Below, piece by piece: positions 45,431 through 56,372 of a stretch of 64,000 nucleotides of DNA. The position numbers were made by a program, and so were the translations under genes. Location: contig CM114271.1 of assembly GCA_050084515.1 (NCBI GenBank), positions 8,556,001 through 8,620,000 of the forward strand, read 5' to 3'. The notes beneath the pieces were generated by a model that searched no databases, had not been told where the DNA came from, and worked only from the letters and a program-made list of their open reading frames with translations. Numbering within the stretch: the stretch's first letter is position 1; every line of letters starts with the position of its first letter. This DNA comes from Blasia pusilla. Its lineage: Eukaryota; Marchantiophyta; Marchantiopsida; Blasiales.

Positions 45431-46431
45431 TGTAGAAAATTGCTAAAAAAGCACTCACAAACCATCACGGAGAATGAAATTTTGCAATGAAATATTAAGT
45501 TGGGGATGGTCCCCTTTTCAATTATATAGGTTATGTATAAGAAACCCAAATCCTAATCTTAACCATAGTCTTGAGTTAGACTAATTATGATTAACTTATC
45601 CTAGTTAAGATAATCGCGCTTAAGTGACTAACCAAGATTAAGGCTCCCTACTTCGTATGAGTACCAAATGTAGGAGTTCGGATGTCTAATGAGTTTGATT
45701 GTAACTCAATCTTCAATACTCCCCCTCAAGCTCATATCCATATCTCTAACGCCTTAATCATTTTTAAACATCTTAAACTTATCTCGAGACAATACCTTTG
45801 TAAGGATATCAGCAATTTGTTGATCTGTACATACATACACAAGATCAATTTCTCCTACAAGCACTTATTCTCTGATAAAATGATAGTGCACTCAACATGC
45901 TTTGTTTGAGCTTGAAACACATGATTATTAGTAAGTTTTATGCTACTAATATTGTCTGCGTATATTATACTAGGTCCTAAGTTACTTACATCAATCTCAA
46001 CAAGTAATCGATGAAGCCACACCACCTTACATATTGCATTGGTTGCTTATATGTATTCACCCTCTATTGAAGATAAAGCAAATGTAGCTTGCTTTTTGAA
46101 GCCCTACTTATAGTTGCGCTTCCCAAAGTAAGGGAATAACCAGATGTGGAATGTCTATTAGACACACTTTTTGCCCAATCCGCATCTATGAATCCTTGTA
46201 ATTGTAAACTCTGAGAAGGTTCAAATTGAAGCCAAAATTGAACAAATAATTTCACATATCGCATAATCTTCCTCACAATATTAAGATGAGGTTTTCAAGA
46301 TGCATGCATAAACTAGCTCACAATTCCAACTCTGGAACTCAAACCTGGTGTGGTTATAGTCAAATAGATTAAACTTACAACCATGCGCCTCTACATATTA
46401 GAATCTACAAACAACTCTTCTTCATCCACTA

Positions 46432-48975
46432 TTTGGCACTCATTGGCGAAGAGTCCTCCTTGGCGAAGAGTCCTCCAAAGCATTATATATCCTTCTACTC
46501 CTATTCTTAATATACCTTCCCGTTTTGTGAAGACTCTTTGACTTCTTCTGCTTCTTCTTCTTCCTTCTTTGAGTTATTAGTCTGTGCTCTCGAGTCTTCT
46601 CTCTTCGTTCTTCATTCTTTGAACCCAATCTTTGCACAAAGACTACCTTCATTCTTCTTTGCAAAGAAGCTTTTTCCAGTCTTCGTTAACAGTCTTTTAC
46701 ATTGTTCTTACTGCGGTCTTCCTTGCGAAGCACCTACGCATCTTCCTCTAACTTCTTTGCCTATCTTTCCTTACTTTTATACAATTCTCACTCTTCCAAG
46801 ACAATCCTCGATCTTCTAACATCTTTTGTCCTCTCATCAAAGTTATGTCAGTCAATGTTTTCACAAAATTTCAATAAAGTAAGACTCTTTACTTCCGGTA
46901 TTGAGTCTATAGTCTTCGCTCAAGCAAGACTTCTGTAGCAAAATTGATTTTTCTGTCAAAATTTCAAAAAAGGGCACTACATACCTCCTCACTCAAATGT
47001 GAGCGGTCCTGGTGAACACTCTTCTCGGTTCTACTCTACTACCGCAATGTTCCCAAGGACTCATATCATCTGGCAATTCTACAATTTCTACATCAAGGGG
47101 AGGTCGGCCAAGAATGGTCGATGGTCGGTTGACAATATTTGGCGTGTTGTTATTCATCCTCTCCCTCTACCCTGCTATTGCCTTCGAAGAACTTAATACT
47201 TCGTTCTACACTCTTACCTCCAAAAGTAAGAAAAATGCTATGGGCGGTTCCCGTAAACATGGTGGTTCTGCCACGTCAGGTAATGCAGTATTATGTTGCT
47301 CAAACTGCCTCTTCCAATGCTCGTCGACATACTCCAGCTCCTCCGTGATTTGGGCTTCAAAATTTTGGATTGCCTCGTTGATTAGATCGTGGGCCTCTTC
47401 TGGTTCTTCGTGTACCTCTGCCCTAAGTTTATGATCGGCCTCCAGCATTGCTATCTTCACTGTTGCTTGGCTTCATTGAGATACCAAGTCATTGTTCTTC
47501 TGTTGCTGATCCATAATCAGCTTCCCCTTCTTCATACTCTCCAACATCACACTTTGCAGAGTGGCTTGGAGAAGATCAATCTGCTCTTGCAACTTCTTTG
47601 TGTGAAGCACAGAATGTTGTAATTGCACAAAGAGCTGATCCGCTCCGTGCTCGATGTCAGTCGCCAAGCTCTCCCATTGTTGAGCATTACGCGCTTCATA
47701 CCGGGCTTCCACCACTTATGCTTCCGCCCGACAAAGAGCCTTCTTAAGTTCTTCAATTTCCTTCTCGTGCGCACGATTCTGTCTTTCCATGGACTCGTTG
47801 ATCATCCTCACCATCTGAGTAAGCTGCAAGTTCATGAGGACTACCATGTAATCCTATATTGGCGCATGGTCAGGCAAGTTCCCGATCTTCTTTAACTCTT
47901 CAATAACCAGTTTGGCGACTCCCAATAACAAAGTCAAATGCCTCAAGGTCGTATGCACAAGCTGCACTGCCAAACTGTTCCCCAAGCTTGAAGGGACTAC
48001 TACTGGTTCTATTGCATTGAACACGAATGTTTCCGCGGCCTCTACTTCTTTTTCTTCCTCTTCCGGTGCTTTGATTATGACCCTCTTGGATCTTGGTACA
48101 TCAGGCGATTGTGAGGGCGGCCAGGACGAAGATGCTTCCGCGGGCCTCTGCCTAGTTCTTGGCACACTTTGAGATGTTGTCGCTGATGTTACTGTTGTTG
48201 CTTCTTGAGTACCGGAAGCAGATGCTTCGGTTGTCTTTGGCCTTCGAGTTGGGATAGCCGTGACCCACTCCGTAGACTCGTTACGGTGAATTTCCCCGAC
48301 TTGGAGTTACAAATGAATTAAGAAGGGAGAGCGATAAGACTTCTCTATCGGTGTTAAAGCTCCTATCAAATCGATGACATAGGCATGCACCAGCCCCGCA
48401 AAGTCTACTCCTGGCTCTTCGGGCTGCAGATGCATATTTCATAGAGTATAATATTGCTTCACAAGCTTATTACTCATATAATAGGTCCTACGAGGATTGA
48501 ACATAACTTGGTATAACTTACAAAATTTTGCGAATAGAGGAGGACTCAACATTTGCGGCTTGAAGCCGTTCCTGCCTAATCGTTTTGCTGTGACACACCC
48601 AAGTTCTTCAAGCTCCTCCTGTGATACAAGAGCATCACCGTCCAGTTCTTCTTCAGGAGACACGAGAAGCTCATATGCGATACACCATAAATTGGCGGAC
48701 CAAGTATCCGGATGCGCCCAACATTTGTAATCCTTCTTGCCAAATTCAATCACCTTGGAGCTTGAATGTAGCTGCGCAAGTAACCCCACCAAAGACTACG
48801 ACCATTTGGCTCCAAAGAACTACCACAAAGATCTCTCCTCCAAGGCTTCGCGTAGTTCATTCGAAATACCTAACGCTGGATACACCCGCACTTCATGAGA
48901 GCCATGTCCTCCTTCCGACCCGGGTCTGCCTGCTCCCAACCCATGTCTTCCTGCTTCCGATCCTCTCACTTGGCT
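46432..48975 (-). mobile_element. Tat-like fragment with accessory ORF inside the minus copia
   Basis: Read on the minus strand: accessory-ORF N-terminal part at 48,792-48,439 (SSKVIEFGKKDYKCWAHPD, EELDGDALVSQEELEELG, LSPPLFAKFCKLYQVMFN), a middle part at 48,165-47,854 (VVVPSSLGNSLAVQLVHTTL), a coiled coil at 47,774-47,206, the polypurine stretch TTTGAGTGAGGAGG, and an LTR start TGTAGTGCCC at 46,981 running to about 46,432. It shares the 3' ORF with the elements at 5,898 and 59,890. Truncated at both ends. Confidence 0.8.
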
Positions 48976-51081
48976 TTCAAAAAATATATTCATATATACC
49001 TAGAGAAATCATCGTTAAAAAAACAAAGTACCGGCAACTACTAAGGCTATGTTGTGATGTTGTCCACACATCAGTGTGAATCAACTCCAATATCTTGGAT
49101 GCTCTTCTACCTTGCTTTGGAAATGGAAATCTAGTTTGTTTCCCAAATTGGCAAGCAGGACAAACCTCTAACGTAACAAGACTCGCTAATTTAGGAAGTT
49201 CTATTACTATACTAGATAATGAAAGACTCAGTAATCTTTGAAGATTCATAAGCCCAGTTCTCTTATGCCACATTTTTAGATCTACGACTTGTTTAAATAT
49301 ATGTCAGTTTGACCATACACTGTTGTTTGAATCGCTACTATAGAAATATCTAATTTGAATATTATGCCAGATCTAGTTACTTTGGTTGACATAGTATGGT
49401 CATCCATTCTTTCAACGAAACAACCATTTGCGTTCAACTTCACTTGATAACCATGTTTTCTATCTCTAAAATAGAGATCAAATTTCTTGCAACGGTAGGA
49501 ACATAAAGAACATTTCCAATAACGCAAAGACCATTTGATGCTATTGGAACTTTATCGATATGCATGATATGATGTTGAGTATCATCTCATGTAAGCACTA
49601 TTGTAGGATCTTTGACTGGCTCCATACTACTTAACCATTTAACTTGTGAGATCATGTAATTTGGTGCACTAGAGTCAATGTACCAAAGAACTGTCAAGTC
49701 TTCATTGACAATTGTTCCCATATGTTGACTCATGACCAAAAGGTGCTAAGTTTGTAAAAGTTGATCTTCTTAATACTGCCCTTGGTGTTGTTGCTCCACA
49801 TAGTTTTGTTGTTGGAAGGCTCATATTCTCATATCTACCATCTTTTTGAAGAGAAACTTTTATAGTGATTCTTTATCCCACAGTAATTACGAGATCCAGG
49901 GACCCTCCGTTGCTGACCTAAACCCTAACGGTTTCCATCATCACCACCTTATGATTATGTTTGGTATTGGTTTGCAATTGATTGAGTGAAGTTATGTTGA
50001 GCGGCTCTTCCTCCATATGCTTGATATCCTCCACGACCATGAAAGCTTCTATCACGTCCTTTCCCTCCGTTTGATCCATTACATGCAAATAGGCCACTCT
50101 CTTGCATACTAGATGAGGTACCGCTGCCTACTAGGCACATGTCCTCACTAATTAAAAGTGGGACTAACTCTTGAAAGGTTGGATACTTCTCTCTCATAGA
50201 GATAGAGGTCTCAAAAGACTTCTTATCCTTTGGAAGTCCTTGAAGAGTGAACAAAACTATATCATAGTCTTCTACTTCCACTCCAATGCTATTCAACTCA
50301 TCAACAATATGTCTGATACTCAACATATAATGATTGATGCTTTGCAATCCTTTCCTCACTTCATTCAATTGCTCTTTCAATCGAAGCTTTTTGCCCTTTG
50401 TAGATATTTGGAATAACTTTTCTAACCCATTCCAGGCCTCCTTCGGAATATCAACATCTTGAATGCGACCAATGATCGGCGAACTGATCGTTATTGAAAT
50501 AAAATGGATTACTTGCCTCGTGTCTTATGATTACCCTAGAAGCGTTAATTCCAAGCGCGAACATTCAAGTCTGTTGAGTCACCTTTTGGTTTGGCCTCAT
50601 GACCTGTAATAAGATCCCATAGTTCTTAACCCATGAGAAATTATTTCATGGGAAACTTTCAAACATTGTAATTCTGCTTATGTAGCTTCTCACATGTGAT
50701 TGCTCTTGAGGAAAGTTCCATGAAAAATGATTTTATTCGAAAAGTATCATTTCAAGTTCTTCACTTTCTCCAAGTGAAACAAAGACCTCTCCTAGAGAGA
50801 AATAGACCTCAAATGTTCCAAAATTGATCAATTATATGGAAGAACTAATCAAGATGGGCTTGTAGAGAGCAAGTAGCACAACTTTCATTTACTAATCATA
50901 CTTTCAAACATAAAAATTGCTATTGCAGGAGTTCGGAAGGTCAGAATCGAGTGATTTTGGATGCATAGAAAAGCTCTCAAAGAGCTATAAATAATATTTA
51001 GAACAAGCCTTTGACATTTTTATAACTTTCCTGGATCCAGATTGCTAAACTGATCGAGGAAACCCCAAAAAATACCTCCAA

Positions 51082-52098
51082 TGTCGTGACCCTCATAACC
51101 AAACAACACCAAATACGCGCCAAGCGAAACATCAGAACTCAAAGGAACTCACGCCGCGAGGTTTGCGCTTTGGAGAGGCGTTTGGAAGAGTCTCTTGGAA
51201 AAGTCTAAGAGACGAAACGTGGAACAGAGGTGTGCGTTTCATGCGTTAGTGGTCGCGACCAGGAAACCTAGACCAAACGCGAGCCGAGACTTGAGATGAG
51301 TTGAGTCTTGGAGGTTGGTTGCCAAAGAGGTGAGAACCAGTTTGGAACATGACTAGCGTTTGGGAGAATCTGACTGTGTTTAGGACCATAACGTTGAGCT
51401 CCGAGATGCGTTCGGGACAACTAAGGGCGCGTTGGAAAGCTGATCTTGAGACGCTTCCAACGCACCAAAGATCTCAGCAAACGCATAATTACAGGCTGAG
51501 ATATTGGCCGAAAATGATTCAGAGAGCAATCGGGTTGAGGGCCAGTGGAGGGGCCCGGTGTCTTTCCTAAATGTAGGGGGCCCCGGAGATCCCCAGAAGT
51601 ACTAGTAAGGGGAGTACCTTCTCGAGATGTCTCGGGAAACGAAACCCCACTTTGGGCGCCAAACGGCGTTTGAGGCACGGATGAAACGGGAGTTTGGCGC
51701 GGAAACCCAAACCCAAACCTGATCCAAGGAGTGGACTTTGTACGCCACACTTGGATTCCAACCGAGATTCACTTCATGCGAGTCTTGGTGAGGAACTCAT
51801 TGGATGTTCATCGGACGATTGGAACCGCTAAGCGCGAAACGCCGTTTCAGTTCCCTGAACCGACTGAAAAGTCATCCCAAGTCTTTCGAGACTTGCCCAT
51901 GTTGGAAAGCTGAAACTAGGAAGGTTGAGCTTGAAGAGAGAGTCCGAGACGAGAACTCGGAAAGTAATTCGCTGATTGATCCAAGACCCGACTAACCGGT
52001 GCGTGTTTGGATGCGGATCGGCGTTGAGAGCGTGACCTCATCAACGCACGCTTCCGCAACAAACAAGATTAACGTTCAAGGAGAGTAGGCGAACGACA
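51082..52098 (+). repeat. Solo LTR-A with perfect target duplication
   Basis: 1,017 bases from TGTCGTGACCCTCATAAC to GTAGGCGAACGACA. TCCAA is present on both sides (51,077-51,081 and 52,099-52,103), inside the leader of the minus-strand copia. It is GC-rich and well preserved compared with other LTR-A copies, so likely the most recent. It gives the reference ends and length for the family. Confidence 0.93.
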
Positions 52099-52644
52099 TC
52101 CAAAGTCTTGTCACCGTCATAGCTCCACCTGAAATCTTATGCTATTAAGCTCTGATTGAGATTTTGTTCTCCAAACCATAAATTATGCCTTATCTTGCCT
52201 CTGTTCTTTTTTGAAACACCGAGAATCTCGATTGATGTTCTCCTATTGCTTTGATACCAAGTAGAAAACTGTTAAAGAAGCATAAATAGTGGAATATGAC
52301 TCTCACACTCACACACCACCAAGGAGAACGAAATTTTGCAATGAGAGAATGAGTGGTTCCCTTCTCAATTATATAAGGTATGTACAAGCTATCCTAACCC
52401 TAATCCTAACCATAGTCTTGAGTTAGACTAACTTTGATTAAATAATATTAGTTAAGATAATCACGCTTAACTGACTAATCAAGATTAAGTTTCCATACTT
52501 CCTTTGAGTACCAATATAGCAGTTCGGGTGTTTGATGAGCTTGAGTATAGTTCATTCTTGAATCCGCCTGTAATACATCGTCTATCATGAACACAGGTCT
52601 AAGATCCATCTAACTATGAATATTAACATATTTACAAATGAATG

Positions 52645-52678
52645 ACTAGACAACCCCAATGCATTGGGGTTGTTTAGT
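52645..52678. repeat. 34-base inverted repeat with a perfect 24-base palindromic core
   Basis: 52,650-52,673 (ACAACCCCAATG and its exact reverse complement) is a perfect palindrome; the arms extend four more pairs past one G/T mismatch. It lies between the copia LTR end and the G-rich tract of a DNMT-Gypsy end. No known site is recognised. Confidence 0.85.
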
Positions 52679-52695
52679 ACATTGTGTACATTGTG

Positions 52696-52760
52696 CCCCC
52701 ACCCCCCCCCCTTCCCCCCCAGCTAGTGGTTAGGTCCCTCTAACTCTTGATAGGCTACAA
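52696..52760 (-). mobile_element. DNMT-Gypsy 3'-end scrap with expanded polypurine tract
   Basis: On the minus strand GAGTTAGAGGGACCTAACCA and CTAGCTGGGGGGG repeat the last bases of DNMT-Gypsy before its LTR (16,798-16,830). The purine tract has grown into three G-runs: 7, 10 and 5 G separated by AA and T. Sequence further right (to about 53,560) shows no convincing continuation or other feature. Confidence 0.7.
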
Positions 52761-53567
52761 AATAAGTCTAAATTATATGCATATTTTCGATGCTAAGATC
52801 ATGAGGTCGACTGCTATGTCGTCTCATAGGCATGGCTCCATCATTTTCTCACAAGCTCATATGCACGCCACGCAACTCAATGCTCGTCCCCAACAACGAT
52901 AAAGAAAACTCTGCACTATGGAAAGAGACTCCACCCTTGCATGTCTCTTCGTGGGACTATCTGCTATAAGAATGTCGTCCGTATGTGTGCTTCTCTCCCC
53001 GAACCCTCTTGATCAACTAACGCCACTTGTGAAAGTTGCAAACGTGGTTATTGTATCCTCACGTGGTCGACTACCACTACCCCTATTAACTACACCGATA
53101 AACGGCTCACCCGCACTAAAACTCCACTCCTAAATATACATCGGCATATTGAGCCATATCCACCCTCTGCTATGAGGGAATCTAGATGCTAGCATCCTAG
53201 CTCCTACACATCCACGCACACACTCATGCAAGAGAGGTGCTCTTAAGGCTCAACATGAGAAAGATGGCTTGAGAAAGCCATCTCTACCTCTCTTATATCC
53301 TTGGGAAGAGCCAAAAGGCTCTTCCCCAAAAAATAGCCCTCCCAATGGTAACCTACGTGCATAGGTAATCGGATGACCGTTGACTCGATCAACGAGTCAT
53401 CTAACGAACTAAAACCAAAATAAGGAAATCGCCACAAATGACGTTCTCGACGCAAGAGACTTGTTGCTAATCTCATCTGACATCTTGGGATGAAGTTACA
53501 CTCGAGATAGTCCGCTAGCTCTTGATGTCTTCGCCAGAGTAGATCTCTACCTATAGGCTACAACGAT

Positions 53568-54061
53568 GTGACACAATGTTCAATTTCTTGTTTTAAAGTA
53601 AATGGCGGTGGTGGATGGCCTGATGGCACCAAGGATTCCTCTCTGCCAACTTCGAACATGGAATATGTTCGAGAAATTCAGTTGGACAAGGATATCGCCA
53701 TGTTGAAGGTGTCGGTCATGACAACTTTGTATGTTGTCAACTTTCCTCCATTTTATGTTCAACCTTATGATGAACATGGAAAGCAATACTTTGGCATTAA
53801 AGAAGAGTTCAACAACTTGGATGTGTTCTAGAAAATGAGGGATGCGGAATTCTGGAAAGTAGTGGCTGGAACAAAGTACAAGTGGATGGAGAACTTGTAC
53901 TTCTTCATTTGGGATGGAAATCATAGATTCATGGCATAGTCCCAGTTTGCAACACAACGCCCAAATTCTTTGGAGGCGCATTTTTGCGTGAGGGTAGTCG
54001 TCCTCCACCCCTATCCTAATCATCTGATCACGGTGGAGATGGCCATGTACTCCATGAACAT
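53568..54061 (+). pseudogene. ParB/Srx-like domain gene fragment (one exon)
   Basis: One frame reads REIQLDKDIAMLKVSVMTTL, FPPFYVQPYDEHGKQYFGIKE, EFWKVVAGTKYKWMENLYFF, IWDGNHRFMA and FCVRVVVLHPYPNHLITVE, with TAG at about 53,829 and at 53,937 (TGG likely). The DGNHR block within a beta-rich setting recalls the DGxHR motif of ParB/sulfiredoxin-fold nucleases and kinases. It ends at a good splice donor, MNM codons followed by T|GTAAGTATT at 54,062. The family is not recognised with certainty. It is probably a host gene exon that was duplicated or captured and then decayed. Confidence 0.5.
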
Positions 54062-54102
54062 GTAAGTATTTTCTCTCCCGTTAGTAAAGTTTAGTCATGC
54101 TC

Positions 54103-54418
54103 GCAACCTGTGAGACTCCGACGGGTTGCTACTTTCTCCTTGAGATAGCCTCTTTGGTAGGTGAACTTCTGGGAAAGCGGCAACTTGTCAGACTCTGACA
54201 GGTTGCATCTTTAATCTTGAGCTAGTCCAAACCTCCGGGTAGGGAGCTGGGTGGGGTAATGCAGAAACCCATTAAAATCCAATGGGTTGCTTTGCCATGA
54301 GAGTTGTACAAGTTTTTTGGCCATGATGACACCCGTCGGACTCCAATGGGTTGCAAGATTTTGGTAAAAAACCCCATGCGATTGGCTTTGTGCAACCCGT
54401 CAAAGTTCGATGGGTTGC
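54103..54418. repeat. Array of five 27-base palindromic hairpins
   Basis: Units at 54,103-54,129, 54,180-54,206, 54,264-54,290, 54,328-54,354 and 54,392-54,418, each exactly 27 bases, separated by 50, 57, 37 and 37 bases. All approach GCAACCCGTCGGA-C-TCCGACGGGTTGC, a 13-base arm, one central base and the complementary arm. Unit 2 pairs along its entire length with one wobble. Spacers are unrelated to each other. It lies downstream of the splice donor at 54,062, so possibly in an intron. Confidence 0.85.
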
Positions 54419-54477
54419 AATTCTAACAAAGAATCTTATTATTTACCTTATCTGTAGTCGGGAGAAACCCTTTGGAC

Positions 54478-55332
54478 TCACCGAGTTCTCAACTCGGCAG
54501 TTCATCAAGCTCAACCTTCCTAGTTCCTCACTTTTCAAGATAGGCAAGTCTTACGAGACTTAAAACATACTTTTTGGAGATTCCAAGCATCTCAAATGGC
54601 GTTCGTCCACCTGGCAGTCCCAACTATCCAACGGAACTTGCATGAGCCCCTAACCAAAACCCACTTAAATGAGTTCCAGATCGAAATTCAAGAGTAACCT
54701 CCGAAATCCACTCTATTGGACTTTGTTTGGGTTTTGAATCCCAATGCCAAACTCCCGATCCATTCCGTGCCCTTGGTTCATCCTACGGTGCCCCAAAGTG
54801 GGATCTTGGTTCCAACCACTCTTGGAGATCTTCCCCCTTGCTAGTACTTTTGGGGTTCTCTAGCCTCCCCCTATCTTTTGAGAAAAGACTCTTGGGCCCC
54901 TCTTTTAGGCCCTGAACCCAACTCCCCCTATAATCATTTTGAGGCAAGTTTTCAACCTTTGCTTAGATATTTCATGCATTAGAATTGGCTTTGGATAAGC
55001 TTTCTAACGCCATCTTACTTGTCCCAAACTCATCTTATGACTCAAAGTTATGGTCCAAAATACAATCAAAACCCTAATGCTAGTCATATTCCAAATGCGA
55101 TTCAGACCTATTTGGCAAACACTCTTCCTAGACTCAACTCTTCTCAAGTCTTGGTTCCCATCTAGTTTCTTAGTTGCAATCATGAAGGCATGAAATGCTC
55201 AACCTTGTTCACGTCTCATATCGTATCTCTCCTCCAAGCTAAGAAACCTCCCAAATTCTCAACCATCCTAACGTGAGCCCACTAGAGTTTTGATGTTCCG
55301 CTTTGCGCTTGTTTCGCTATGAGGGTTATGAC
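54478..55332 (-). repeat. LTR-A fragment
   Basis: Begins inside LTR-A (GAGTTCTCAACTCGGCAG) and runs to the outer end GAGGGTTATGACA. It is 19 bases from the next LTR-A at 55,352; those 19 bases (ctta-aggaccaagatggt) match DNMT-Gypsy near 11,950. Confidence 0.85.
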
Positions 55333-55351
55333 ACTTAAGGACCAAGATGGT

Positions 55352-56372
55352 TGTTGTGCGCTTACTCTCCTTGAACGTAAATCATTAATATTGCAGAAGT
55401 GTGTGCTTAGTAGGACATGCTCCCAATCCTGATTTGCCCCCAAACAGGCACTCACGTTAGTCGAGTCTGGGTCAATCAGCATTCTAACTTGCCAAGTTCT
55501 CCACTCGGCCTCTCATCAAGCTCAACCTTCCTAGTTTCGCGGTTTACAACACATACAATTCTTTGAAGACTTGGGACAAACTTTCTAGTCGGTTCAGGAA
55601 CCTCAAATGGTGTTTGAATGCCTAGCGGTTCCAATTGTCCAATGGACATCCAATGAGTCCCTAGCCGTAAGTCAAGAAGATGAATCATAGTTGGAATCCA
55701 AGTGTGGCTTACGAAATCCACTCCCTTGGATCAAGTTTGGGTTTCGAGTTCCAACGTCAAACTCCCGTTCCATCCCGTGCCCTTGAGATGCCGTTTGGTG
55801 CTCAAAGTGGGATTTGTGTTCCAAGTATCCATGGAGGGACTCCCCCTTACTAGTACTTTTGGGGATCCCCGCCCTCTCCCTAAAGTTAGGGAAAGACAGT
55901 CAGGCCCCTCAGATTGGCCCTCTATCCAACTGCTATCACAATTATTTACGGCCAATAGCTTAGCTTGTACTTATGCATTTTCTAAGATCTTTGGTGCGAC
56001 GGTCTTGGCATAAGCTTTCCAACGCATTATTATTTGTCCCAAACGCATATTGGGAATAAAATATGGTCCAAAAAATAGTCAAAATCCGCAAACACTAGTC
56101 GTGTTCCAAAATTGGTTCTCATCTCTTTGGCAACCAATCTTCCTAGACTCAACTCATCTCAAGTCATGGTTCACGTTTGGTTCAGTTTTCCTGGTCGTGA
56201 CCACAAATGCATGAAATGCATAACTCTATTATGAGTTTCGTCTCTTGGACTTTTCCAAAAGATATCTCTAAAAGCCTCTCCAAAGCGCGATCATTATAGC
56301 GTGAGTCAACTAGAGTTATGATGTTCCGCTTGGCACCTATTTGGTGTTTGTTTGGTTATGAGGGTCACGACA
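55352..56372 (-). repeat. Solo LTR-A inside DNMT-Gypsy copy 3
   Basis: 1,021 bases, TGTTGTGCGC to GGGTCACGACA on the plus strand. Flanks ATGGT (55,347-55,351) and ATGAT (56,373-56,377) form a one-mismatch target duplication, corresponding to ATGGC in copy 1 near 11,953. Confidence 0.87.

Larger units (their letters stand above)
45431..52563 (-). mobile_element. Second Ty1/copia element, opposite orientation, with nested sequence
   Basis: The 5' LTR is 52,261-52,563, with primer site TTGGTATCAAAGC at 52,260-52,248; the 3' LTR is 45,431-45,718, preceded by the polypurine tract TTGAGGGGGAG. Gag is at 50,380-49,955 (SINHYMLSIRHIVDELNS, FETSISMREKYPTFQELVP), the pre-integrase WHKRTGLMNLQRLLSL at 49,270, and integrase start to about 48,985. 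The RT/RNase H tail is at 46,431-46,064 (FIDADWAKSVSNRHSTSGYS). The middle, matching 38,905-40,640 of the other copia, is absent and a Tat-like fragment stands there. A solo LTR-A is nested at 51,082-52,098. Same family as 36,374-41,826. Confidence 0.88.

Noticed and set aside
52565-52570. Target duplication for the second copia
   Set aside because: Bases after 52,563 do not match those beside 41,826 or 45,431 convincingly, so no duplication is claimed for it.
54103-54418. CRISPR-like array
   Set aside because: Unit length and spacing superficially fit, but the units are palindromic and diverged, the spacers vary from 37 to 57 bases, and the setting is plant nuclear DNA.
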